This document shows positions 22,893 through 64,000 of a stretch of DNA of 64,000 nt, one piece after another. Origin of the DNA: Stomoxys calcitrans (Eukaryota; Arthropoda; Insecta; Diptera; Muscidae). A program made the translations under genes and the position numbers. The stretch covers positions 94,246,245 through 94,310,244 of the forward strand of contig NC_081554.1 of the NCBI RefSeq assembly GCF_963082655.1, read 5' to 3'. How positions within the stretch are numbered: position 1 is the stretch's first letter; each line of letters opens with the position of its first letter. Under the pieces are notes generated by a model. It made no database searches, was not told where the DNA came from, and saw only the letters and a list, made by a program, of their open reading frames with translations.

Positions 22893-23671
22893 GGAGGAGA
22901 GTCATTCGTCACCGGGTGAATGTGGTCCTTGGAGAACGACTGCTTCCCATAGTACCTGGAGAAATTGACCTCCACCGGCAAACCATAGTAGTTCTGGCCC
23001 AATAACGATTCGGTAGATGTAGCCGCCTCAACTCCTACAGAACAAAGAATGATGGCAACGTGCAGGATGTATGTCCCGATTGTGGGCAGGGACCACACGT
23101 CACCTGTTTAATTGCCCAGCTTGACTCACTCAGCTCGGACACAAATCCCTCTGCCCGCCGTGGGATAGCTGTGAGCATCACAAAGGCTGGAACTTTGAGG
23201 TACGATATGTGGGGTGTTCATCGCTGTCACGAGAAGCTTAGCTGTAAGCTGCCGGTCGCATCCACAGGTTGCGGATATTGGAATGCTCCATACGTAGTAT
23301 CTGCAACAGCAGTCGCGGACAATCAGCGATATCGAGCGGAGAGTCTCATTGAAAGGCCGGGTGGCACCGGCTCTTGCGTAAATACTGAGTGCCTATGTTG
23401 CTCGATACGATAAGGTGAGTTATTGGCGCTTTTAAATAACCAATGGCCATCATATTCCCGCGGCGATCGGTCGTTTAGTCCCGAACGAGCTAGTGCTCCT
23501 ATAATAGCTTGACGAGGATCGCTACCTACACATGCAAATCTGGCTACAACAACAACAACAGATCCCTCTGGACGCACCTATCTTAGTCGCAGAGTTCCTG
23601 GATCTGAACACTCAACAGAATCAAGCAGACTAATAATAGAACACAACAAACTGCTACAACAACAACAACCA
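22893..23671 (+). mobile_element. Jockey-clade LINE 3' end, copy 1, interrupted by a 408-bp insertion
   Basis: The plus-strand frame encodes the C-terminal ORF2 segment (RQTIVVLAQ, RCSRLNSYRTKNDGNVQDVC, CPDCGQGPH) and, after the insertion at 23154-23561, its last residues (AEFLDLNTQQNQAD). The element ends in a CTACAACAACAACAACC tail. In-frame stops and truncation make it inactive. Copy 2 is at 24195-24603. Confidence 0.75.
23154..23561 (+). mobile_element. 408-bp retroposed insertion with (ACA)n tail and 9-bp target duplication
   Basis: The insert is bracketed by direct repeats ATCCCTCTG at 23145-23153 and 23562-23570. Removing it restores the LINE reading frame across the site. The 3' end is GGCTACAACAACAACAACAG. 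Part of it (GCGCTTTTAAATAACCAATG, GCGGCGATCGG) recurs in reverse at 58572-58795. This is a SINE or a 5'-truncated LINE; no reverse-transcriptase motif is present. Confidence 0.75.
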
Positions 23672-23765
23672 TATAGCATTATAGGTCTGGCAACTGCAGT
23701 ATATACCCAACGCATGCCGCGTGGTCTAAACCCCCAACTTTTGCCATCAATCGCATGGCAGCCGG
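23672..23765 (-). mobile_element. Fragment of the 26243-31190 LINE family
   Basis: Nearly collinear with 27508-27590: ACCATATAGCATTATAGG, then CGCGTGGTCTAAAC and CCCAACTTTTGCC. This is the RT thumb region read on the minus strand. Confidence 0.6.
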
Positions 23766-24194
23766 TTGTACGACCGGATTGGCCCGATGGAGTCTTTCAT
23801 CTGGTTCTCTGGTTCGCATCTGGTTCTTGGTGCAATAAACAAATGGATGCAATAAACAAATGGATGAAGTTTTATTCCCCCTTAATCCGGTTGGCGACTT
23901 TTTTACAAAATGGTATTGTGGTTGTCGAAGATGAAAATTACATTTATGTACATTTTCGGTATCCCATAAGTCGAATTCGACTGTCAAATTTAACGAAAAC
24001 CACAGATATTTAACTTAATTGCATTATAAACTACATCACGCCTGTTTGTCGAAATATTGCGGAAACTACTTCTAAATTATTTTTTTAACCACAATATTTT
24101 TCTGTTATTAATCAAAGGCGAATAAGTTACAGAATACCACGAAATGTGAATTCGACTTCGATGCGACTGCTGTCGATTTTGGCCTTTGACAAAG
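23766..24194. other. Unassigned sequence between two LINE copies
   Basis: No gene supported. A short tandem duplication (GCAATAAACAAATGG twice, 23831-23867) is present. Two diverged segments containing GTCGAATTC (23930-23985 and 24118-24170) resemble each other in inverted orientation, perhaps a decayed transposon. Confidence 0.35.
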
Positions 24195-24603
24195 CGAGTA
24201 AGGGTGAATAAGTCGAAGCGCCGTAAAGTGAAACGGGGAGTTCTCAAGGCGGGCTGATATCTTCGGCACTGTTTAACCTCTATCTACCGGGTGAATAAGG
24301 TCCTTGGAGAATAACCGCCTCCCATTGCACCTCGAGAAATTGACCTCCCCCGGCAAACCGTTGTCGTTCTGGCTCAATTTTGATCCGGCAGATGCAGCCG
24401 CCTAAACTCCTATTGAGCAAGGAATGATGGCAACGTGCAGGATTATTGTCCCGATTGTGAGCAGGGACCACACGTCACCTGTTTTACTGCCCAACCAGAC
24501 TCAGTGGGCACACGCCATCTTAGTCGCAGGGTTCCTGGACCTGGACCAACAGAATCAGGCAGACGAAAGGTAGACACAACAAACTACTAAAACAAAAACA
24601 ACC
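24195..24603 (+). mobile_element. Jockey-clade LINE 3' end, copy 2, internally deleted
   Basis: It starts with an RT domain B remnant (GGLISSALFNLYL at 24250-24289 after a frameshift), which jumps directly into the C-terminal segment homologous to copy 1 (RCSRLNSY, CPDCEQGPHVTC). It then ends with the FLDLDQQNQADER-type tail and an ACAACAAACTACTAAAACAA end. Lacks the insertion present in copy 1. Confidence 0.7.
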
Positions 24604-24659
24604 ATCGCATCTGGTTCTTGGTGTTATAAACAAATGGAGAAGTTTAAATATCTCGTACT

Positions 24660-24845
24660 ACAGTGGGGTATAGGGTATACAAATCGTTCGAAACACAAGC
24701 ACAGACTATGCCAAAATTTTCCATAATCAAATGAAAATTACGATCTGTATTTTATACAGAGATAGAGAGAGACGGATCTAATCAATGGGTGTATGTCTCT
24801 TCCTATTAGATGTTACAAACAAATGCTCTAAGTTATAATTGAAGA
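24660..24845 (+). repeat. DINE-1-like subfamily C fragment
   Basis: A short diverged copy: GTGGGGTATAGGGTATAC at the left, the GAGACGGATCTAATCAATGG block and CTTCCTATTAGATGTTACAAAC, in the order seen at 61840-61960. Confidence 0.5.
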
Positions 24846-25043
24846 AGCATGTATCTTCTTGCATTTTATTACATAAAACAGTTTACATGCGCAAGTTTCT
24901 GATATGGTGAATTGAAAAACAAAGTTTTTCCTATAAACGTTGTAATGATATTGGGATTCATTCGATTTTTGATGGTGAATTGAAAACATGAAAATTATAA
25001 ATGTTGTGATGATATCGTGCCGGTTAAAATTGGGCCATATATT

Positions 25044-26144
25044 CTAATTGATTGACGTTTCAACCGTAATTTCAGCACCAATGTCCATGTCGTCAAGGTA
25101 TATAATATCGAAACCGGAAAATATTTGATCTGACTCTTGATACCCAGAACCATTATCTGCGGTCTCCTTAAAATTTTCATCTACAGATTGCAGTGTATTC
25201 GAAATTTCGAAATGTGATGGCATCAAATTTTCACAATAGTATGGACTTTGACTTATAGAAGTTATGTCAGGGAGATTTAGAAAGGATTGCCATTTACCTT
25301 CATCATTGCTGGGGTAGTCGATGGTGTCACTACTATTGGAGATACTAGTGTTAACTGGCTCATAAAAGCTCATTAATCTATTTGCATTGCCTTGCAACAA
25401 AAACACATCTTCGACACCAACATCTACTTCCTCAATCTCTTCGGCAGCTCTCACTAGGATTGGTGAGAGGTTGGAAATATTCGGCTTTGCACTGCAATTT
25501 ATTGGGGATTCAATCATTTTGTTTTTAGATCCGCGTGTAATTCTATAATGACTTGGATCGTATCCCTCGCTTCGCAGAATTACGGGCAAAAGTCTACGGC
25601 GAGCATTGACAAACCAACTGTTTACCTGGGAAACCGTCAAATGTGTCTCTTGTGATAGCATGATTTTCTCCTCTTCGCTTGGATAGGCATGGTATCGATG
25701 TTTATATAACCACATTTTCAACGTTTCCAATGATTTCTTCGAAAAGGTCTTCCTCTTTAAGACCACACCATACCGCAAGTCAATGTCTTTATGATTTCTA
25801 CTACCAGATAATTCGTAGTCCACATTTTCATTTATTTTCACCTCTGCATTTTCTCCTTCATGTGCCATATCTGCAGTACCAACTTTTTTAAATCGTGAAG
25901 ACAATATTTGGTTGAAATTGTGTGCTTGCATGTTTGGAAACATTGGGCTTGGTGTTGAAATGCGCCTGTAATGCGAATTCTTTGTCCCGGATAGCGGCAG
26001 AACTTCGTAGGAGTAATTGTTTTTTTTTGTGAAAATTAAAAAAAAAATCTTTCTATGTATATGACTATTTGATTTGCCAGCTATGTTTTTTTTAAGTTTC
26101 AACATCGACCAATTTTTTTTTTTCAATTTTGTAATATATTCCAT
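25044..26144 (-). CDS. TGIF-like TALE homeobox protein (achintya/vismay type), divergent
   Basis: A single uninterrupted frame of up to 366 codons. Residues about 128-190 form a TALE homeodomain with the three-residue loop extension (HRYHAYPSEEEK), a well-formed second helix (LSQETHLTVSQV) and recognition helix (WFVNARRRLLP). The following segment (RSEGYDPSHYRITRG) is the characteristic TGIF extension, like Drosophila achintya/vismay, DNA-binding repressors needed for spermatogenesis. Oddities: Val at homeodomain position 50, where TALE proteins usually have Ile, and Asn-Ser in place of the usual Cys-Asn before the Trp. The C-terminus is acidic (FDIIYLDDMDIGAEITVE) and may be regulatory. The start is uncertain: the first 60 residues are lysine-rich and overlap T/A runs, so Met68 (25943) or Met72 are alternatives, or a 5' intron may exist. 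No frame damage is seen, which suggests an expressed gene. Confidence 0.8.
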   Translation of the reverse strand: MEYITKLKKKNWSMLKLKKNIAGKSNSHIHRKIFFLIFTKKNNYSYEVLPLSGTKNSHYRRISTPSPMFPNMQAHNFNQILSSRFKKVGTADMAHEGENAEVKINENVDYELSGSRNHKDIDLRYGVVLKRKTFSKKSLETLKMWLYKHRYHAYPSEEEKIMLSQETHLTVSQVNSWFVNARRRLLPVILRSEGYDPSHYRITRGSKNKMIESPINCSAKPNISNLSPILVRAAEEIEEVDVGVEDVFLLQGNANRLMSFYEPVNTSISNSSDTIDYPSNDEGKWQSFLNLPDITSISQSPYYCENLMPSHFEISNTLQSVDENFKETADNGSGYQESDQIFSGFDIIYLDDMDIGAEITVETSIN

Positions 26145-26567
26145 CCTAAATACTACGGTAGATGACTCCGTTATATATTTGAAAGTTCTTTCTTATGTTG
26201 TCGTTAAAGTCTTGCGGTCGTATTCACAAAAACTTTTCATTATAGGTTTTAGGTTAGGTTTAAGTGGCAGTCTGCTATCAGACTCACTTAGACGTTTTCG
26301 TCCATTGCGATACCCCTTCTAGTCCCTACCGTTGAACCATCCATATCCAACAAGCCGAATTTTTAGATACGCTAAATCAGACAGGTTCCCAAAGAAAAGA
26401 GAACCTAAAGTGGAACACCTTCTGACTGCCAATGCGGGACACACACACAGAATGTGTTCTATAGTCTCTTTTTCTTCGATGTCCTCACAGCTTCTGCAAA
26501 AGTCGTTACTGGCAACCTTCAGTCTGTCAGCATGTTTTTCGATTAGACCTCGTCGATTAGGGACCTG

Positions 26568-29500
26568 TCAGGACGAACACAATGAGACGTCTGTTCTAGC
26601 CAGTGACAGCAAAGCGGTAGACTTCTTCAAGTCTAGATTAGGCCACATAGTTTTGGAATGCTCACTGCCCCCTCTTTGTGACCGTCTATCATTCGTTGTC
26701 CTTCGGGCCTGATCCTGAAAACGTAGCTTACATGTCGCTAGAGGCATACCCACAGATTCCATTGTCCCTGAAGTGTGTAAGGTAGTTCCTAGTCTCGCAT
26801 GTTCATCCGCTTTACAACTCCCTGGGATATCTCTGTGGCCCGGCATCCAGAACAGGTGAATTTTGAACTGTACAGCCATCTCGTTGAAAGATCTGCGACA
26901 GTCGAGGGCGGTTTTTGTGTTCAGAAATACGTTTTACGGGGATTTAAAGGCAGTCTGAGAAGATATTTATGCCAATCGTCTTAATGACATTATATCTTAG
27001 CTATTCCACCACTTCCTTAATTGCAAGGATCTCCGCTTGATACACACTGCAGTGGTCGGGTAACCTTTTTAATATGACCAGTTCTAGATCTTTAGAGTAC
27101 ACCCCAAAGCCCACCTGATAGTTTAGTTTGGAACGATCCGTATAGAAGTCTATGTAACTTCTATTACCAGGGATATCATAGTTCCAATCGGTACTTTCAT
27201 CAAACAGCGGCTCAGGTAGGGTGTAATCCACACTGCCTGGAACATCGGATATTGTATCAAGTACAACACAGTGTCCGTAGCCGCCACATGACTAATGAGA
27301 AAGCTCCCTTAGCCTCACGGTTGTGGTCACAGCAATCTGTCTAGCCACAATGTCCAAAGGCATTAGGTGTAGCATTAAATTCAGTGCATCAGATGGTGTC
27401 GTTCTCAGTGCGGCTATGATGCGCAAACAAGCCATCCTTTGAATCCGGTTGACTATTGAACTATAGGTGGGCTTTTGAAGCGCCGTCCACCAGACCACAA
27501 CACCATATAGCATTATGGGTTTGACAACAGCAGTACATACCCAATTCATGACGCGCGGTCTAAACCGCCAACTTTTGCCAATGGCTCTCTTGCAGGTGTA
27601 TAGGGCAAGAGTGGCTTTTCTTGCGCTTTCCAAAATGTTAGAGTTGAAGTTCAATTTCCTGTTCAGTAAAACACCCAGGTATTTCGCGCTCTCTGTAAAT
27701 GGAACATTCTCTGCTCCCAAGAAGACAGGCGTCACTGTAGGCAACTTGTATCTTCTGCTGAACGGAGATACAAGTTGCACAGATTTATACCAAGACCACT
27801 TTCGGCAGCCCACTTTGCTGTCGCAAGTAGTGCTTCCTGAAGTATACCTCTTAGAGTGCTGGGAAACTTTCCCCTAACCGCAATTGCCATGTCATCAGCA
27901 TACGCGGCCACTTTTACGCCTTTTTCTTCGAGAGACAACAATATATTGTTAATGGCTATATTCCGATGTAGAGGAGACAGTACATCTCCTTGAGGAGTTC
28001 CTTTGTTGACCCATCTTTTTAGATCCACAGGATCCAAGCCTGACGTAATGCATCTTTTAGTAAGTAAGTTATTAATAAACTCTCTTACGGTAGGGTTGAC
28101 GCCTACCATCATGATCGACGTCGGTTTTACATTTTTGAAAGCACCTTCAAAGTCAAGAAATGTTACCATTGTATATTCCTTGACAGCGAGAGAACCCTCT
28201 ATGTAGCCGACTAGGTCATGAAAGGCTGTTTCAGTGGATTTGCCTTTACTATATACCTACTGCTGCCACGACAGGCGATCTCCAGGGATCTTTGCCCTAA
28301 GATATGTCTCTATCTACCTCTCAAGAGTCTTCAGCATAAAGGATGACAGACTAATAGGACGAAAATCTTTCGCCTTCGTGTGGTAGGGTTTTCCTGCTTT
28401 CGGAATGAAAATTACCTTCGTGTCCCTCCATCCCACTGGTATATATGACATTCTGATACAAGCGGAATATATCTCCCTTAGCCAGGAAACTAGTCTATGA
28501 GACACAGCTTGTAATTCAACCGGTGAAACATCATCAGGGCCTGGCGACATAAAGGAGTCGAAACTTCTTGTCGCCCGAAGGATTTTCGGCTCAGACACAA
28601 TTTTCGTAAAGGCCTCCGACGAATGCATATCTGTGACAACCTCTTCTGGCTCCACGTTGTCCATTGGAGAATTTCCCGGAAAATGTGTATCAACGAGTAG
28701 TTCTAGTGTTTCCTCACTAAACATTGTCCAAACATTATCTGACTTCTGAATATACCCCACCGTAATAGGTCTCTAGGACAGAATCTTCCTTAGCCTAGAG
28801 GCCTCAGATGTATCCTCCACGGAGCTGCAGAATTCTACCCGGGATTTGTTCTGGGCCTTTCTAAGCTCTCCCTTATATTTTCTTAGCTCAGCCTTATAGA
28901 TGTCCCAAACGTGTGGTGCCCTTGTGGCTTTTGCTCCGTTAAAGAGTTTTCTGCAGTCCTTCCTTAGACCAACCAGCTCTGGGGTCCACCATGGCGGTCG
29001 CTGTTTCCCCCTTGGCTTGTCACTAGGGCATGCTGACACAAGCGAGTCATTCAGGGCCTTCGTGATCCGCTTGACCTCTATGTCTATATCCTCCGTAGTT
29101 GCCACTTCCTTTTCTGGTCCAGAAGGGATAACCGTGTAGAATTTGTGCCGAAATTTATCCCAATCCGCCTTTCTTCTGTTTAGCCAAGGGAATACAACTT
29201 CAGTATTTTCTCCAAGGCTAAAACTAATATAACGATGATCAGAGGAACTGTGGTCATCCAACACTTCCCAGTCACATATTCTTCCAATTATAACTTCCGA
29301 TACAAAGGTAATATCTAGTACCTCCTGCCTGTTCCTGGTAATAAAGGTCGTTTTAACCCCTTTATTATAAATCGCCAGATTGCATCTTACCCCTTTCGTT
29401 GACATGCGAACTTCCCCGTATCTGGTGATGTGCATTAGCATCACTTCCTACAATGACACAACATTTAGACAACTCTTTCCAAGAATACAGGCCCCGTGTC

Positions 29501-29648
29501 TCCCATTCCCCGTATCCTTGAGTAGTTTAAATTCCGGAATTCTTAGTCCACGAACCATTCCTCCACATACCCATGGTTCCTGGATAAGAACGATGTCAAA
29601 TCCCCCTGCCATCTGGAGGTGGAGATTTATCTGTAAAAACAGGACCAT
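26568..29648 (-). pseudogene. LINE ORF2 (endonuclease, reverse transcriptase, RNase H), broken
   Basis: Pieces in order: the endonuclease start QINLHLQ joined directly to FDIVLIQEPWVCGG (the usual residues between are missing) at 29640-29450. Endonuclease end SSDHRYISF and linker run 29444-28773. RT fingers (SPGPDDVSPVELQ, KAGKPYHTKAKDFRPISL) run 28760-28314. RT palm (FLDFEGAFKNV, GTPQGDVLSPL, catalytic AAYADDMAI) runs 28169-27732. RT thumb (AKYLGVLLNRKLNF, PIMLYGVVVWWTA) is in a shifted frame at 27813-27292. RNase H (SYIDFYTDRSK, YQAEILAIKE) runs 27231-27001 and its C-terminus (FWMPGHRDIPGSCKADEHAR) 26879-26568. Stops lie near 28770 and 28258, and a frameshift near 27770. Not functional as it stands. 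Confidence 0.85.
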
Positions 29649-30728
29649 AGTCAGGATTCAGAACTTCCACTGTTGTGTTTGTCTCTTCTTCTGATTCTGC
29701 CAGGAGTACATCCTCACAAAAGATACGCATCGAGGACAGGTGAAAAGCTGTGGAACCACTCTTCCTTAGGACACTGGACACTTGCAGTGTGGACGATTTC
29801 TCCCTAGATTCTTCTCTAACTGTTGCTGTCGAAGTACTTTCTGAGTTCCGTGTTTCCCAGCTGTCGCGCACTTTGAGCCCAGTCCAACTTTGTGATCCAC
29901 CCACACAGGGCTTGACGGGTCCCGTTACGATGTCATCCCCTCCTGTATCGATTGTGGCAGGGGGATTTTCAGTCTCCTGCAATCCGCCAGACTTTAGCGA
30001 TGTGGTCTATAGTTCCTCAGGCAAGTGTTTAGCAATAACTCCTGAATCGTCTACTGATTCCAAATCCTACCGCTCCCATAGACCTTCAGTTTCAACTTGT
30101 TGAATCCGTAGAATATAAGTCCTTCAGACTTGTTGAGGTCTGCGAGACAGCCGGAATTTAGTACGAATACTGCATGTCTCCTGTCACCATCAACCGCATC
30201 CAATCTACCAATCTTTCAGTCGGTGGTTGAAATATTGGCATTACATTCCCTTAGTCTTCCAAGTATCGATTCAGGAACTGAAGGAACTCTCGATATCAAA
30301 GCATGCGCCATTGGTCGAGAAGGAATATCTTCCTTCTTGACTAAATCTAGTACTGCACCTGGCCAGATCTCACCAATCTTTTTTAGCGCACAACGACAAA
30401 TTTCAATTGAGCGTTGATCCCCGAAGGCAAATAGTCTGTATCGGCTCCGTTACCAGCCTGCATCGTCACAAAATGGAGGAGACCCAGAAAATTCCGCAAG
30501 GACATCGGAGTAAACTGATGACAGTCCATTGACTAACTCATTCCAATTATTCCTAGGTATGCAGTCCTGTTCTTCTCCCTTGTTCACAACTGCCATCACT
30601 AAACTGTCCCTAGCGACATTATCAAAGGTTCTTGGACCCATCCTACTGTTGTTCGCCATAGTTCTTTTAGGCATGAGATGCCCTCCAGGTGACCGAAGCC
30701 TTTTGGCTGACTGCGGTGCAGTTTCCAA
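29596..30728 (-). pseudogene. LINE ORF1 remnants
   Basis: Two open pieces (30728-30450 and 29982-29596) in different frames lie directly upstream of ORF2, the usual position of the nucleic-acid-binding ORF1. The pieces are rich in Ser, Glu and Thr. I could not see intact CCHC knuckles, so the assignment is by position. Confidence 0.55.
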
Positions 30729-31363
30729 ATCTTAGGGTAGCCGATGCAGCGAATACCCGAGCCCAATTTAGGGAGTCTCTCTCCCTATTAGTGAGAGTCT
30801 TAGGATCATTCGCACCAAGCCTCTCAATAAACATGAGAGCGATGCCTCTTCTATTAATCCAACCTCTTAAAGAGCGTTTGGTTTGCCGGGGAAATTTGCC
30901 CCTGCATGCGTAGGCGAATTATAGGCATGGTTGGCTAGGCAAATTATAGGCATGCGTAAAAAGAATAGGTTCGGCCTTGTCCTTAAGACTCGAACCAGGT
31001 CAAAAGCCCCTGCTGACCAGTCGTCTGTCGGCTAGTGGAGCAGCCGCTCCACTTTCAGTAGGTTTCTCGAGGTTTCAGTAGCAGACAACATGCTACGGCC
31101 TGATGCCACCACCGCAGCTGTTGGGTTTTTGGAGTTCATTCTAAGCCTACTCCCGGGCTCTAGATCTGCCACTATCGTAGTTATCTTTGAGTGACTTAAA
31201 TTTTTTCTTTCAAAAATATTGACCTTCTACGAGTTACATAAAAATTCTTGCGGAGCGAAAAACAAAACGTCCGCTCCACTCAAGGGCTCAAACAAGAATC
31301 TTGCATTACTGAAACATTTAGTTCAATGTGCGACAGTTTCATTTAGAAGAATAGCAACAAGAA

Positions 31364-32437
31364 CAAGTAAAAGCGTGCTAAGTTCGGCTGGGCCGAATCT
31401 TATATACCCTCCACCATGGATCGCATTTGTTGAGTCCTTTTCTCGGCATCTCTTCTTAGGCAAAAAAGGACATAAGGAAAGATTTGCTCTGCTATTAGAG
31501 CGATATCAAGATATGGTCCGGTTCGGACCACAATTAAATTATAAGTTGGAGACCTGTGTAAAATGTCAGCCAACTCGAATAAGAATTGCGCCCTTTGGGG
31601 CTCAAGAAGTAAAATAGAAAGATCGATTTATATGGGAGCTGTATCGGGCTATGGACCGATTCAGACCATAATAAACAAGTATGTTGATGGTCATGAGAGA
31701 ATCCGTCTTGCAAAATTTCAGCCAAATCGGATAGGAATGGCGCCCTTTAGAAGCTCAAAAAGTCAAGTCCCCAGTTCGGTTTATATGACAGCAATATCAG
31801 GTTATAGACCGATTTTAACAATAATTGGCACAGTTGTTGGAAGTCATAGCGAAACACGTCGTGCAAAATTTTATTCCAATCGGAAAAGAATTGCGCACTC
31901 TAGAGGCTCAAGAAGTCAAGACCCAAGATCGGTTTATATGGCAGCTATATCAAAACATGGACCGATATGGCCCATTTACAATAAAGTGTTGTATCTACAC
32001 TTGTGTTGTACCTACACTAATAAGAAGTATTTGTGCAAAATTTCAAGCGGCTAGCTTTACTCCTTCGGAAGTTAGCGTGCTTTCGACAGACAGACGGACA
32101 TGGCTAGATCGACATAAAATGTCACGACAACAAGAATATATTCATATAGTCGGCGTTGACAAAATTTTTTCACAGCTTGTGACTCTGTAATTGCATTCTT
32201 TCTTCTGTCAGTTATCAGCTGTTACTTTTAGCTTGCTTTAGAAAAAAGTGTAAAAAAAGTATATTTGATTAAAGTTCATTCTAAGTTTTATTAAAAATTC
32301 ATTTACTTTCTTTTAAAAAATCCGCAATTACTTTTTGGGCAACCCAATATATATGGGGCCTCAGACGAATATTTCAAGTAGTTACAAACAGAATGACGAA
32401 ATTAGTATACCCCCCATCCTATGGTGGCGGGTATAAA
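31364..32437 (+). repeat. DINE-1-like element, subfamily A, interrupted by a MITE
   Basis: 5' signature (AAGTAAAAGCGTGCTAAG, ATATACCCTCCACCATGG) at 31365-31420 and 3' signature (CATCCTATGGTGGCGGGTAT) at 32416-32435. The CAAGAATATATATAC block is split by the insertion at about 32141-32346. It lies about 120 bp beyond the stop codon of the dynein gene, on the opposite strand. Confidence 0.75.
32141..32346. mobile_element. About 205-bp MITE nested in a DINE-1-like element
   Basis: The segment breaks the otherwise conserved CAAGAATATATATACTTTAT block. Its right end reads GCAATTACTTTTTGGGCAAC, then CCAATA, whose reverse complement (TATTGGGTTGCCCAAAAAG) I recognise as a mariner-like terminal repeat of insects. 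The left end (AGTCGGCGTTGAC) does not pair with it, so the left terminus is probably truncated. Confidence 0.55.
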
Positions 32438-32557
32438 AAGCAAAGAAAAGGAAAATTTCGTATAATGCATTCCAAAACCATGGTTAGGTGTACATTTAAT
32501 AATCTATAAATTTAAAAAAAAAAATTATATATATGCATAATAATGCCTAAATCGGGC

Positions 32558-64000
<31,443 letters not shown>

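Larger units (their letters stand above)
26243..31190 (-). mobile_element. Near full-length RNase H-bearing non-LTR retrotransposon, inactivated
   Basis: About 4.9 kb read on the minus strand: a 5' region (31190-30730), ORF1 remnants (30728-29596), endonuclease (29648-28900), reverse transcriptase (28760-27300), RNase H (27231-26600) and a 3' UTR ending at 26243 in CCACTTAAACCTAACCTAAA. The RNase H domain and the endonuclease motif FDIVLIQEPWV place it in the I/LOA/R1 group; the precise clade is not certain. In-frame stops and at least one frameshift disable it. It ends about 100 bp upstream of the homeobox gene. Truncated relatives are at 34252-35740 and 23672-23765. Confidence 0.85.

Noticed and set aside
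27738..27780. Inverted GCAACTTGTATCT / AGATACAAGTTGC hairpin inside the LINE RT
   Set aside because: It fits point mutation of the coding sequence around SRRYKLP rather than a separate element; likely chance.

Overview
The window is animal nuclear DNA, most likely from a calyptrate (muscid-like) fly. Three lines point there: spliced genes of clear dipteran type, short introns of 59-130 bp beside very large ones, and dense copies of interspersed repeats whose 3' ends read like Drosophila DINE-1/INE-1 Helentron elements (runs of GACGGACGGACATGGCTAG, then AAGAATATATATACTTTATG, then a short subterminal inverted repeat around GGGTATA). The species cannot be fixed from sequence alone; a stable fly, horn fly or house fly relative would fit. 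No CRISPR, operon or prokaryotic feature is present.

Layout. 1-20,000 holds no host gene I can support: it is a mosaic of DINE-1-like repeats (three subfamilies, called A, B and C here), two degraded RNase H-bearing non-LTR retrotransposons (583-1402 and 5428-6515), two tRNA-headed SINEs (6590-6885 and 13117-13280), a broken mariner-like transposon (17927-18824) and a small MITE (19576-19843). Derlin-1, an ER-associated degradation membrane protein, lies at 20050-20949 (+, three exons). 21,380-24,850 is retrotransposon debris, including a 408-bp insertion with a 9-bp target-site duplication. A divergent single-ORF TALE homeobox gene of the TGIF (achintya/vismay) type lies at 25044-26144 (-). 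A nearly full-length but inactivated non-LTR element fills 26243-31190 (-), and a DINE-1-like element follows.

The right half (32558-64000, -) is the 3' two thirds of one axonemal dynein heavy chain gene of the DNAH5/DNAH8 (outer-arm gamma) class. I placed 18 exons whose reading phases all join. They encode about 2,770 residues from the start of AAA1 through AAA2-AAA4, the stalk with the microtubule-binding tip, AAA5, AAA6 and the natural C-terminus. The N-terminal tail and linker (roughly 1,850 residues by family length) lie beyond the right edge. Its introns fall in two classes: twelve of 59-130 bp and five of 3.0-6.5 kb. All five large ones are packed with transposons: a hAT element with a perfect 8-bp duplication, two almost identical 607-bp foldback mariner derivatives, LINEs, SINEs and many DINE-1-like copies.

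No undescribed biological system such as a new defence or enzymatic pathway is visible. The most notable signals are a SINE whose 3' tail matches the 3' end of the LINE 13 kb away (a probable SINE-LINE mobilisation pair), the twin foldback elements, mosaic DINE-1-like elements, and the divergent TGIF-like homeobox gene.
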